Shown: positions 28,461-36,798 of the stretch, in pieces
How the letters are laid out: each line of letters starts with the position of its first letter
Numbering within the stretch: the stretch's first letter is position 1
Assembly: GCF_002902965.1 (NCBI RefSeq)
Contig: NZ_CP026106.1
Span: 1,922,001-1,986,000, forward strand
Direction of reading: 5' to 3'
Source of the DNA: Paraburkholderia hospita
GTDB taxonomy: Bacteria; Pseudomonadota; Gammaproteobacteria; Burkholderiales; Burkholderiaceae
DNA length: 64,000 bases
Translations under genes and position numbers: made by a program
Notes under the pieces: model-generated
Database searches by the model: none
What the model was told of the DNA's origin: nothing
Seen by the model: the letters and a program-made list of their open reading frames with translations, nothing else

Positions 28461-28553
28461 GACTCGACGCAAGCAAAGGATGAGAAGTGCTGCAACGGAA
28501 TACTGGGCAACGCGCAGTGTAGCAACAAGCCCCGTGCTGCGCAGCGCTCTTCG

Positions 28554-29066
28554 TCATGATTGCGCGGCCCACTCCGCCAGTTTGGCAATCGTGTTGATGT
28601 TGCGCGCGGTGCCTGTCTTCGCGGCTGGAATTCTCAACTTCGTCTTTGCCATGCCGTCGCCGTAGTGCACGTAAATCTCGTGCTTGCCGAGCGCGACCTG
28701 TTCGTTCTGCTGTCCGGCGATGTGTTCGAGCGTGTCGGCGGGTGGCGCTGCGTCGAGGAAGATCGCGACCGTGCGATTCGGCGCTTCGTCGCGAAACGGA
28801 TTCGCGTCCAGCACGGCAGCCATCTCCTTGCCGGTGCGAATCAGCACGCCGACGGGCTTGCCCGCATACGCCTCGAGGCTGCGTTCGAGCGCCTGCTGCA
28901 CCGCGCGTTTCGCCAGCGTGCTGTCGAACACGACGTTGCCGCTCGCGATGTACGTGCGCACGTTGCTGAAGCCCGCTGCCTCGCACATCTTGCGAAGCTC
29001 GGTCATCGGAAGCTTGCCGGTGCCGCCGACATTGACGGCGCGCAACAACGCAACATAAGTGATCAT
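28554..29066 (-). CDS. DUF1697 family protein
   Basis: A 170-residue protein with the DUF1697 start ITYVALLRAVNVGGTGKLPM and the block TYIASGNVVFDS, both characteristic. The C-terminal TARNINTIAKLAEWA is also typical. The family has no established function. It is located 93 bp upstream of the hydroxyacid dehydrogenase on the same strand. Confidence 0.9.
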   Translation of the reverse strand: MITYVALLRAVNVGGTGKLPMTELRKMCEAAGFSNVRTYIASGNVVFDSTLAKRAVQQALERSLEAYAGKPVGVLIRTGKEMAAVLDANPFRDEAPNRTVAIFLDAAPPADTLEHIAGQQNEQVALGKHEIYVHYGDGMAKTKLRIPAAKTGTARNINTIAKLAEWAAQS

Positions 29067-29164
29067 GGGCGGAATGTAGAGTCGCGATTGCGTTCGATGC
29101 TACCGCATCGGCTTTGCAGCGATAGCGTCGACGATCGCGCCCGGCCTCGTCGACGTTCAACGCA

Positions 29165-29296
29165 TCAATGCGCGCCGCCCTTTTCGCTGTCGAGATGCGC
29201 CATCTGCGCAGCCGCATAGTGTTCGCCGGCGCTGTCAGGTTGATGGAAAGGCGGCGGTAGCATCAGGCGATAAAGAAGACGAAATCGCTCTATCAC
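29165..29296 (-). CDS. Possible small protein, 43 residues
   Basis: A GTG at 29296 opens VIERFRLLYRLMLPPPFHQP and a further 23 residues. A GGGAAA lies eight bases upstream. The composition looks protein-like, but no family is recognised. The rest of the 29067-29535 gap shows nothing convincing. Confidence 0.3.
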   Translation of the reverse strand: MIERFRLLYRLMLPPPFHQPDSAGEHYAAAQMAHLDSEKGGAH

Positions 29297-29535
29297 GGCC
29301 AGCGTTTCCCTGCTGTCATCATCAGCTGCGCGGTTCGCTGGTATTTCGGTGCGGCCAGAGCCTGCGCGACGTCGAGGGCCAAAAGCGAGCTCAGCCTTGC
29401 CTGGATCCATCAAGCGGCATTCACGATGGACGGAACCGTTGGCTATCCTGCGAAAAAACCGATTCGACAGCAATGGCACGCAGTACACTCAATGGACCCA
29501 CTTACCGCCAACGATCATACAGCGGAAGACCGATC

Positions 29536-30138
29536 ATGCGCCGACCTGTCTCGATACGGTATATCGCCGGCTGCATCGCACTGGGCTGTGTCGTACATGT
29601 CGCAGCGGCCGAAACAGTTGCCTACAGCGTTACCGATCTTGGTGCACTCACGGATGGTGCTGCAACCGGCATCAACGAACGCGGCGACATTGTGGGCGAC
29701 AGCTTTGCCTCCCGTGACATGACCGATCTGTGAACGTTGCCAGGCGGTTCTGCCAGCCGCGCGACGGGGATCAACGCTCGCGGCGACGTGATCGGCTACA
29801 GCCGCACAACGGGCGGCAAGACCCATGCATTCCTGTACCCGGAAAGCGGCCATATGACCGATCTGGGCGCACTGCCAGGCAGTTCCGAGAGCGAGGCATG
29901 GAGCATCAATGTCCACGGCGACGTGGTAGGCGACTGCATCATGGCTGACGGGACCTACCGCGCCTTTTTGTATGAAAACGGCAGCATGCACGATCTGAAT
30001 ACGCTTGCAGGCGCCGGTTCCGGGCTGATATTGGCGAAAGCAGGAGCGATCAGCGACAGTGGGCAGATCGTGGGCTTCGCGCAGGTCAATGGCATCGCGC
30101 ACGCCGTTCTGCTCACCCCGTCCGGGCACGGCCGTTGA
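29536..30138 (+). pseudogene. HAF-repeat exported protein interrupted by an in-frame stop
   Basis: The frame starts with a signal sequence (MRRPVSIRYIAGCIALGCVV, then HVAAAE) and continues with HAF-type repeats of the form TDLGALTDGAATGINERGDI. At 29731 a TGA replaces the glycine codon expected in DLGTLPGGS, and the same frame then continues TLPGGSASRATGINARGDVI to a normal end at 30138, with at least two more repeats (HAFLYPESGHMTDLGALPG). The first repeat also lacks the usual HAFLY segment. One base change (GGA to TGA) would restore an open frame. HAF-repeat proteins are extracellular or cell-surface proteins of unknown function. Read-through or an error cannot be excluded. Confidence 0.75.
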
Positions 30139-30399
30139 GCCAGCCGTGTGAGTCTGCCTGTACCTCCGAACGTCACTTTACCGGTCGCGGATCGTAACGT
30201 GAGGCAGATGCCCGGAGTTCGGGTTCACTCCTCCTTCAAACGAACTGAACCTGTGGATCGCCTGGCTCCAGATCTCGAGAAGCAAAAGGTGACGGCATAT
30301 CACCGCTGTTCGCTCGCTTAAACTGCCGGCACATAGGCAACGCCCCTGCGCCGATCGCCTCAACTGATCCGCCTGCTTCGTCAGCAAGCTCAGTATCGG

Positions 30400-30531
30400 T
30401 GACGCACAGCTTTCTCCGGCGTTGACGCTGCCACCACCTGCCTGTCGTGACCGTCTTCCAGCGATCATCGTACCTCGACATCGCCGTGCCCCACAGTGAC
30501 AGGCATACCGTTCGCGAAGTACCTGTGACAC
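30400..30531 (-). pseudogene. Possible 3' remnant of a SET-domain methyltransferase gene
   Basis: The minus strand reads RERYACHCGARRCRGTMIA, which has the CxCx4C pattern and CRGT of a post-SET zinc segment. Nothing of the SET core precedes it, because a plus-strand gltS remnant begins immediately beyond. It is therefore a fragment at most. The adjoining frame to 30178 has no family character. Confidence 0.4.
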
Positions 30532-30727
30532 TTTCCCGGCCGCTGGTCATTGCGGTTTCGGCCCTGGGGCCACGCCGACGGCGATCGCGAACATGCAGGC
30601 CATCACGGAGCGGTTTGGTCCATCCCATCTGGCCTTTCTGGTCGTGCCGATGGTAGGCGCATTTTTCATCGATATCGCAAACGCAATCGTCATCAAACTG
30701 TTCCTGCTGTTGCCGATTTACGGGTAA
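30532..30727 (+). pseudogene. 3' remnant of a gltS-like glutamate symporter gene
   Basis: The plus strand encodes AAGHCGFG, then ATPTAIANMQAI, FGPSHLAFLVVPMVGAFFID and IANAIVIKLFLLLPIYG before a TAA stop. This matches the last ~60 residues of the intact GltS at 32774-33973 almost residue for residue. Third codon positions differ often, so the fragment comes from an older paralogue and not from a recent copy of the nearby gene. No start or upstream part remains. Confidence 0.8.
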
Positions 30728-30809
30728 CTCCCGCCAATGTGCACCCGGATATAACTGGACAAGCCGAAGGAAAACCTGAAATTATCTAGTTGAGCGCAGG
30801 AGAGCTATC

Positions 30810-31076
30810 ATGTCGTCGCTGTTGCACCGGGAGATTGATACACCGCCGTTTCGCGTCGTCGTCAACGCTCGGCCGGAGTATCGACCTGGATCCCCCAACG
30901 AGATTGCAGGCTACGTGGCGCGAGCCACCATCACGAGGCTGGACGGATCGCCGGTCTATGAAAGCTGCCTCGCCTATCAGATCTACGAAGGTGAAACCTT
31001 CATAGATCCTCAAGCCGCAATGCGCGATGGCGAACAGCGGGCGCGAGAGGACATCAGCACAGGATTCCCGCATTAG
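30810..31076 (+). CDS. Small hypothetical protein, 88 residues
   Basis: An 88-residue protein starting MSSLLHREIDTPPFRVVVNA, with GCAGGAGAG about eight bases upstream of the ATG. It is soluble and slightly acidic and reads as a normal coding sequence (ATITRLDGSPVYESCLAYQI). No family is recognised. It stands alone between decayed sequence on its left and a tandem repeat on its right. Confidence 0.6.
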   Translation: MSSLLHREIDTPPFRVVVNARPEYRPGSPNEIAGYVARATITRLDGSPVYESCLAYQIYEGETFIDPQAAMRDGEQRAREDISTGFPH

Positions 31077-31142
31077 GATTATCGGGATTGCGCCTCGATG
31101 AAGAGCGCAAGCATTTGTGAGTGACCAGGTGGCTGGGTGCGG

Positions 31143-31178
31143 GAGGCTTTTCCGGAGGCTTTTCCGGAGGCTTTTCCG
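31143..31178. repeat. Tandem repeat, three copies of a 12-mer
   Basis: GAGGCTTTTCCG is repeated exactly three times, followed by a degenerate fourth copy GGTGCTTTGCCCG. On the minus strand it would encode repeated GKAS. It lies in the 220-bp gap between a small gene and the ClC gene. Confidence 0.9.
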
Positions 31179-31299
31179 GGTGCTTTGCCCGTAAGCGTGG
31201 TTTGCCTCGGCCAGCAAGGCCAGAAGATCCCCGCATCGTCAGATATTGGAGCAGGACCGTTCAGCGCGCGCGCGGAAACGTCAACGCGCGGGTCGGGCC

Positions 31300-32607
31300 T
31301 CACAACCTCTGCGAAGCTTTGTGAGGAAGCCGTTCGCCTAGCGAATCATAGATGGGTGGACAGTGCAGCATGATGGGGACGACCATCGCCGTGAAGCATG
31401 CGGTAAGCATCGGCAAGAGCAGCGTAAAGCCCCCTGTCATTTCGGTGACCAGGACGATCCCGGTCACGGGCGCACGCACGACAGCCGCAAAAAACGCAGT
31501 CATTGCGACTGCGGCAAACGCGCCCGGATCTGCGGCGAAGCCAGGAAACCAGAGGAAACCGATTCTGCCGAAGATGAGGCCAGCTTGCGCGCCAAGTACG
31601 AGCATGGGCGCAAACAGGCCACCCGGCGTGCCGGCAGCGTATGAGAGAGCACCGAATCCAAAGCGGATGACGAACGCCACTGCCACGCCTGAAAGCTCGC
31701 CGGCCCCCATCAGCGCGCGCTGCGTGAGCGGATCGCCACCGCCTGCGAGGTCTGGTGCAAACCACGCGAGCACCCCCGCCGCTGCCCCGATCAGCGCGGC
31801 CCGGACATATGCCGGCCAGTGCGAGAGCCAATCGGAAATAGCCAGCGCCCACAGTATCGCGCGGCAGTAGGCCGCGCCTAAAAGACCGACGACGGCGCCG
31901 AGCAGGAGATAGGCCGGCACTGTCCCGAAGCCGGGATGTGGGGGAACGCCAAACTGGAAGTCCGGCGCGTCACCATGCATCAGGCGCGCCACGGCGATCG
32001 CTCCGGCCGACGCACCAAGCGCCGCGACGGCCATGCGCATTTCGAAGCGGCGCAGCAGTTCCTCAAGCACGAACACGGCGCCCGCAATCGGGGCGTTGAA
32101 CGCCGTGGCGAGCCCCGCCCCAGCGCCGGCCGCGATCAAGATCCGGCAGTCGTCCGCGTTCCGGCGCAGAAGCATGCCAATCCAGTTTGAGATCGAGGAG
32201 GCCATCTGAACGGTCGGACCTTCACGACCGAGCGCGAGCCCGGCACCGATGGCGAGCACGCCGCCGATGAACTTCACCGGAACGAGCGCAAGGGGCGCGG
32301 GGGCGAGGTCACCGCTCACCACGGCCTCGACGTGAGGAATCCCGCTGCCGATCGCGTCGGGGGCGCGGCGCTTGACGAGGTTCGCAGCAAATGCGGTCGC
32401 AGCCGACGTGGCAAGGAGAACACCAATGAAGCCAACAAGGTGCTCCGTGTGCGCCCATCCGATGAATACATTGCGCACTCTGTCCGCGCTCTCCAGCGCG
32501 AACCGGAAAAGCGTTCCGAGCAAGCCGCAGGCCATTCCCGCGATGAGGGAACTGGCGGCTAGCATGACCAGTCCGTGACTGTGCTCCCCCGTTCCGCTAT
32601 TGTCCAT
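31300..32607 (-). CDS. ClC-family chloride/proton antiporter
   Basis: A 435-residue ClC protein with the three selectivity-filter motifs: GSGIPHVE, GREGPTVQM (gating glutamate) and GTPGGLFAPML. A glutamate in FVLEELLRRF occupies the internal proton-glutamate position of exchangers, so it is likely an H+/Cl- antiporter rather than a passive channel. No CBS domains are present at the C-terminus. It lies in the inner membrane and is transcribed alone. Confidence 0.92.
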   Translation of the reverse strand: MDNSGTGEHSHGLVMLAASSLIAGMACGLLGTLFRFALESADRVRNVFIGWAHTEHLVGFIGVLLATSAATAFAANLVKRRAPDAIGSGIPHVEAVVSGDLAPAPLALVPVKFIGGVLAIGAGLALGREGPTVQMASSISNWIGMLLRRNADDCRILIAAGAGAGLATAFNAPIAGAVFVLEELLRRFEMRMAVAALGASAGAIAVARLMHGDAPDFQFGVPPHPGFGTVPAYLLLGAVVGLLGAAYCRAILWALAISDWLSHWPAYVRAALIGAAAGVLAWFAPDLAGGGDPLTQRALMGAGELSGVAVAFVIRFGFGALSYAAGTPGGLFAPMLVLGAQAGLIFGRIGFLWFPGFAADPGAFAAVAMTAFFAAVVRAPVTGIVLVTEMTGGFTLLLPMLTACFTAMVVPIMLHCPPIYDSLGERLPHKASQRL

Positions 32608-32773
32608 GATCCCTTCGCATCAGTTATTGGATGCGTGCAATGCTGCATCTGGCTCGCCCCGTGACAAGACCCTGCCGCGCGCCTCTGTCGTTCGCAATTG
32701 GCGACTAAACGGACTGATCAACGCGCAACCGGCCGTACCAGCTTCCGCGAAGTGTTGCCTGTGGCGTCAGCCT

Positions 32774-33973
32774 TCAGTCATAGAGCGGCAGCAACAGAAA
32801 CAGCTTGATGACGATCGCATTCGCAATGTCGATGAAAAACGCTCCCACCATAGGCACTACCAGAAAGGCCAGATGGGAGGGACCGAACTGTCCTGTGATG
32901 GCCTGCATGTTGGCTATCGCGGTCGGTGTTGCCCCAAGGCCGAAGCCGCAATGCCCTGCCGCCAATACTGCCGCATCATAGTTGCGCCCCATCACCCGAA
33001 ACGTGACGAAAATGGCGTAGGCTGCCATCGCGATCGCCTGCACCACCAGAATGACGAACAGCGGCAAGGCAAGCGATGCGAGATCCCCCAGCCGCAGGCT
33101 CATCAACGCTATCGCAAGAAAGAGTCCGAGGCTCACGTTGCCGAGTACAGACACGGCGTCCTCGAACACGCGATACCAGCCGCGCACCGCGAGTCCGTTG
33201 CGCAGCACGACACCGACGAACAGGACGCACACGAACGCCGGCAGCTCGAACGCCGTACCGTTCAGCAATGACGCGAACGCCGATCCCACAGCAAGACAAA
33301 CCGCAATCAGCGCGACGGTTTCGATGACGGCCTCCGCGGTGATCGGCCGTACCGTATTGGGCTCCTCGAAGCCGGTCGAGGTTGCCACTTCCGTCTCAAG
33401 ATTCGGCGCGAGCTGATAGCGCGTGATCAGAAATCGCGCGACCGGCCCGCCGATCAATCCGCCGAGTATCAAACCGAATGTGGCACAGGCAATCGCAATT
33501 TCGGTCGCCGATGCGAGGCCGTGGCGCTCGGCGAAGACCTTGGCCCACGCTGCCCCCGTGCCGTGGCCGCCCGACAGCGTGACCGACGCCCCAAGCAGAC
33601 CAAGCAACCGCTCCTGGCCCAGTGCCCAGGCGAGTCCGATACCGAGCGCATCCTGCATCACGAGCAAGCCGACCACGACACCCAGAAAAGCCATCAGCGC
33701 CCGCCCGCCCGCTTTTAGTCCGGCGAGGTCTGCGTTAAGGCCGATGGTGGCGAAGAAGGTCAGCATCAGCGGCGCTTGAAGCGTGGTATCGAAACGGACG
33801 TCGATCTGCAGGGCGCGGTTCAACGCAAACACCAGCAGCGACACAAGCAGGCCACCGACAACCGGTTCGGGGATGCTGTACGTGCGTAGAATCCTGACCC
33901 GGGCAAGAATCTGCCGTCCAAGGAGAAGAACAAGGGAAGCGGCCATCAGCACTTCCAGCGTATCGAGGCTCAC
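32774..33973 (-). CDS. gltS: GltS sodium/glutamate symporter
   Basis: A 399-residue membrane protein of the GltS family, about 10 segments, with SGGHGTGAAWAK in the first half and the repeat-related GHCGFGLGATPTAIANM in the second half, the two re-entrant glycine-rich loops of the family. It imports glutamate with sodium. The first codon is GTG at 33973. A diverged 3' fragment of a second gltS lies at 30532-30727. Confidence 0.92.
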   Translation of the reverse strand: MSLDTLEVLMAASLVLLLGRQILARVRILRTYSIPEPVVGGLLVSLLVFALNRALQIDVRFDTTLQAPLMLTFFATIGLNADLAGLKAGGRALMAFLGVVVGLLVMQDALGIGLAWALGQERLLGLLGASVTLSGGHGTGAAWAKVFAERHGLASATEIAIACATFGLILGGLIGGPVARFLITRYQLAPNLETEVATSTGFEEPNTVRPITAEAVIETVALIAVCLAVGSAFASLLNGTAFELPAFVCVLFVGVVLRNGLAVRGWYRVFEDAVSVLGNVSLGLFLAIALMSLRLGDLASLALPLFVILVVQAIAMAAYAIFVTFRVMGRNYDAAVLAAGHCGFGLGATPTAIANMQAITGQFGPSHLAFLVVPMVGAFFIDIANAIVIKLFLLLPLYD

Positions 33974-34226
33974 GGTGTTCTTCTCCAGTCCAGCGATCGA
34001 TCATTTGCCCCGGTGACAACGTGTCCCGGTTTCAGTCGACGCGAACCTCAGCCACATATAACCGCCACCGCCCGCTTGCGTCTTATCGAACGAGAGCGTC
34101 CTGCCAGTCCATCACTGTCGAAACGCGGGCGAGCCGACCGATCTGCGTATTGCGAAACCCGCATCACAGCTGCGGCCGGCCCGCAGCCCACCTGTGCCAT
34201 CGGCAGGCATCACGAGACAGACCCGG

Positions 34227-34562
34227 TCACTGCGCCAGCACCCACTGAGCGACCATGTCGGCCTGTTCGGGCGAAAGCGGTGCGACGCGGTCCGCGTCCG
34301 GCATCGTGATATCACCCCAGTGCGCTTTTCCCTGGACGCGCAACTTCTTCGCGAGCGTGGCGCCCGCGCCCGGCACCTTGCGATAGCGTTCTACGATCTG
34401 CGGGAACGACGGCGCGAGATTGGCCCCTTGAGTCGTATCGCAAAACATGCAGTGCTGCTCGTCGATCAATCCCGCGACGCCGGACTCCGCGAATGCGTCC
34501 CCGGCCGCCGCCACTTCCAGGAAAACGACGGCCGCAGCCCATGCTCCATGAAACCGTCTCAA
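34227..34562 (-). CDS. Cytochrome c-like exported protein with CxxCD in place of CxxCH
   Basis: A 111-residue protein with a signal sequence (ending around GDAFAES) and a class I cytochrome c layout: a heme-type motif near residues 38-42, the loop WGDITMPDADRVAPLSPE with the distal methionine, and the C-terminal helix QADMVAQWVLAQ. The heme motif reads CMFCD, so the axial histidine is lost (CAT/CAC to GAT). It may bind heme abnormally or not at all. It is the last gene of the efflux/Pqi operon, 29 bp after pqiC. Confidence 0.75.
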   Translation of the reverse strand: MRRFHGAWAAAVVFLEVAAAGDAFAESGVAGLIDEQHCMFCDTTQGANLAPSFPQIVERYRKVPGAGATLAKKLRVQGKAHWGDITMPDADRVAPLSPEQADMVAQWVLAQ

Positions 34563-34591
34563 GCGCCCCCTAAGAGAGCTCCCTTCAGACG

Positions 34592-35182
34592 TCAGTCGAC
34601 GGCGCCCGGCGTACGGATGCCAGCCGCGATCGCGCGGCTCACGGTCGCGAGCGCCCTGCTCCAGGCCACCACCACTGCATCGTAGCCGGCGCCTGCGCAG
34701 GGCTCACTCGCGATGGTCCGGCCAGTGATCGGCGGCGCGTTGCCGGGTGGCAGCACCGACCACAAGACATCGACAGACGCGGTATCACCGAGCGAAGCGT
34801 CGAAGCTCTGGACGTCGATACGCACTCGCCAGGCCGCCGCCGCGTCGCCGCCGATCGGCAAAGTCGACACGCGAGGGCTGTTCAGCAACTGCGAGAGATC
34901 GGCGACAAACACGCGCGGAATCTGGCTCTTCAGCGGCTCAGCCCAGCGGGCGAATTCGTCGATCGTCACATGGTTCGTCCCGGCGCGAACCACGATCTGC
35001 GGCCGGTTGACGAGTTCGGGCACGTTGACTGCCCCGATCACGACCGTGACGGGCGAACCGTGATTGACGCTTTCGCGCGGCGCCTCCGCGCTCAATGTGT
35101 AGAACTCCGACTTCGAACTGGCACAACCGACGAGCGTGATCATCGTCAGTGCAACGGCAAGGCATAGCGACAGGCGCTTCAC
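34592..35182 (-). CDS. pqiC: PqiC-type outer-membrane lipoprotein
   Basis: A 196-residue lipoprotein (lipobox LVGC, cysteine 20) of the PqiC/ABC-type transport auxiliary family, with the typical segments SEFYTLSAE and RVFVADLSQLLNS. PqiC forms an outer-membrane ring that docks on the PqiB needle. The start overlaps the pqiB stop by 4 bp. Confidence 0.88.
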   Translation of the reverse strand: MKRLSLCLAVALTMITLVGCASSKSEFYTLSAEAPRESVNHGSPVTVVIGAVNVPELVNRPQIVVRAGTNHVTIDEFARWAEPLKSQIPRVFVADLSQLLNSPRVSTLPIGGDAAAAWRVRIDVQSFDASLGDTASVDVLWSVLPPGNAPPITGRTIASEPCAGAGYDAVVVAWSRALATVSRAIAAGIRTPGAVD

Positions 35183-36798
35183 TTGTTATCCTCCGGCTTG
35201 CCGCGAATGAGTGCCTCCGGATGGCGTTCGAGATAGTCCGCCAGCGAGCGGAAAGCGGCCGCCGTGCGCGCCAGTTCGCTCATGGCGTCCGCGGTATTCT
35301 GCGCCAGTGGGGCATCTGGCTGTAGCGCGCCGTTCGCGGAATTTAGCGCCGTCTGTGCGGCGGCGAGCGTGTCCCGGGCCTGAGGCACCACATCCGTCCT
35401 CAACTGCTTGAGAAGAGTATCGGCGTCGGCGAGCGTCTTTTGTGCGCCCTTCCCGATTCCTCCGAATGGAATCTGGTTCAGCTTGGCGAGGAGACTCGTC
35501 ACCGAATCCTGCATGGACTGCAGGCCGCCAGGTATGGTTGGCATCTCGGGCGGCGTGGTGGTCCAGTCGACCTTTGCCTTGGGCGCGTTGGGGAAAAAGT
35601 CGAGCGCAACGTAAAGTTGCCCGGTCAACAGGTTTCCGGTGCGCAATTGCGCACGTAAGCCGTGGTCGACCAGCGTTTGCGCAAGTCGCTCACGATCGTT
35701 GGTGATCCTGCCGCCAGCCCCGCCCTTGACAAAGCGCGAAGTGAAACGCTCTGGATAAAGCCGTATCTCGACCGGGATGCTGAATCGTTTGGTGACGGGA
35801 TCAAACCCCGTATTGATTGCCGCGACTTCGCCGACCACGATCCCGAGAAAATCGACGGGCGCGCCGACGACCAGTCCCCGCACCGACTCCCTGAACACCA
35901 GCACATAGTGGTCGACGATCCGATCGTGGCGCTTAAACGCCTCCGCGCGATCGTTGAACAGCGCGAACTCGGTGTTCGCGGCGGCTTCCGCGTCATCAGG
36001 CGTTTCGTCGGGCGTCTGGAATGCGAGTCCGCCGATCAGGATGGCCACCAGCGATTCCGTATTGACCTTGACGCCCGTCGTATCGAGCGACACGTCGATC
36101 CCGCTCGCCTGCCAGAACCGCGTATCCGGCTTCACGTATCTGTCGTAAGGGGCGTTGACGAAGACATGCATCGTCACACCCTTTCCGTCCGGGTCCAACT
36201 GGTACGAAATAACCTGGCCGACCTGCAGCCGTCTGTAGAAAATGGGCGAACCGACATCGAGCGAGCCCATGTCGGCGCCTTTCAGTATGAACTCGCGGCC
36301 CGGCACGCCGATGGCGAACACCGGCGGCGTCTCCAGACCTGTGTAATCGCGCCTCGGCTTCGTCGAAGTGCCCACGTCCATGCCGATGAAGGAACCGGAC
36401 AGCAAGGTGCCGATGCCCGATACGGTGCCGCCGGAAATACGCGGACGCACGACCCAGAAACGCGTGTCTTCTATCAGCAGGTTCGTGGCATCTTTGGACA
36501 GTTCGGCCGTGGCGATCACGCGGCGGTGATCGCCCGACAGCTTGACGTTTTTGACCACACCGATGTCGACGTTCTTGAACTTGATCTTGGTCTTGCCCGC
36601 TTCGAGCCCCTCGCCGGTTTCGAAGCCGATAGTGACCGTCGGGCCCTGCTCCATGACCGCCTTCACCGCGAGCCAGCCGCCGATCAGAATGGCGATGAGC
36701 GGCACCAGCCACACGATCTGCACCCGCCAGCGCGAGCGCGGTGTGGCAACAGCCTCAGGAACGTCTGGCGACCCCGATTGTCCGGGAGGTTTAGCCAT
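35179..36798 (-). CDS. pqiB: PqiB, MCE-domain lipid-transport needle protein
   Basis: A 539-residue protein with one N-terminal membrane anchor (VQIVWLVPLIAILIGGWLAV) followed by three MCE domains (beginning with PTVTIGFETGEGLEAGKTKI and two further copies) and a C-terminal helical region. PqiB hexamers form a tube spanning the periplasm for lipid transfer between membranes. It overlaps pqiA by 8 bp and pqiC by 4 bp. Confidence 0.93.
   Translation of the reverse strand: MAKPPGQSGSPDVPEAVATPRSRWRVQIVWLVPLIAILIGGWLAVKAVMEQGPTVTIGFETGEGLEAGKTKIKFKNVDIGVVKNVKLSGDHRRVIATAELSKDATNLLIEDTRFWVVRPRISGGTVSGIGTLLSGSFIGMDVGTSTKPRRDYTGLETPPVFAIGVPGREFILKGADMGSLDVGSPIFYRRLQVGQVISYQLDPDGKGVTMHVFVNAPYDRYVKPDTRFWQASGIDVSLDTTGVKVNTESLVAILIGGLAFQTPDETPDDAEAAANTEFALFNDRAEAFKRHDRIVDHYVLVFRESVRGLVVGAPVDFLGIVVGEVAAINTGFDPVTKRFSIPVEIRLYPERFTSRFVKGGAGGRITNDRERLAQTLVDHGLRAQLRTGNLLTGQLYVALDFFPNAPKAKVDWTTTPPEMPTIPGGLQSMQDSVTSLLAKLNQIPFGGIGKGAQKTLADADTLLKQLRTDVVPQARDTLAAAQTALNSANGALQPDAPLAQNTADAMSELARTAAAFRSLADYLERHPEALIRGKPEDNK

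Noticed and set aside
31143..31178. Short tandem repeat as a CRISPR array
   Set aside because: Units are contiguous 12-mers with no spacers, so it is a simple tandem repeat.
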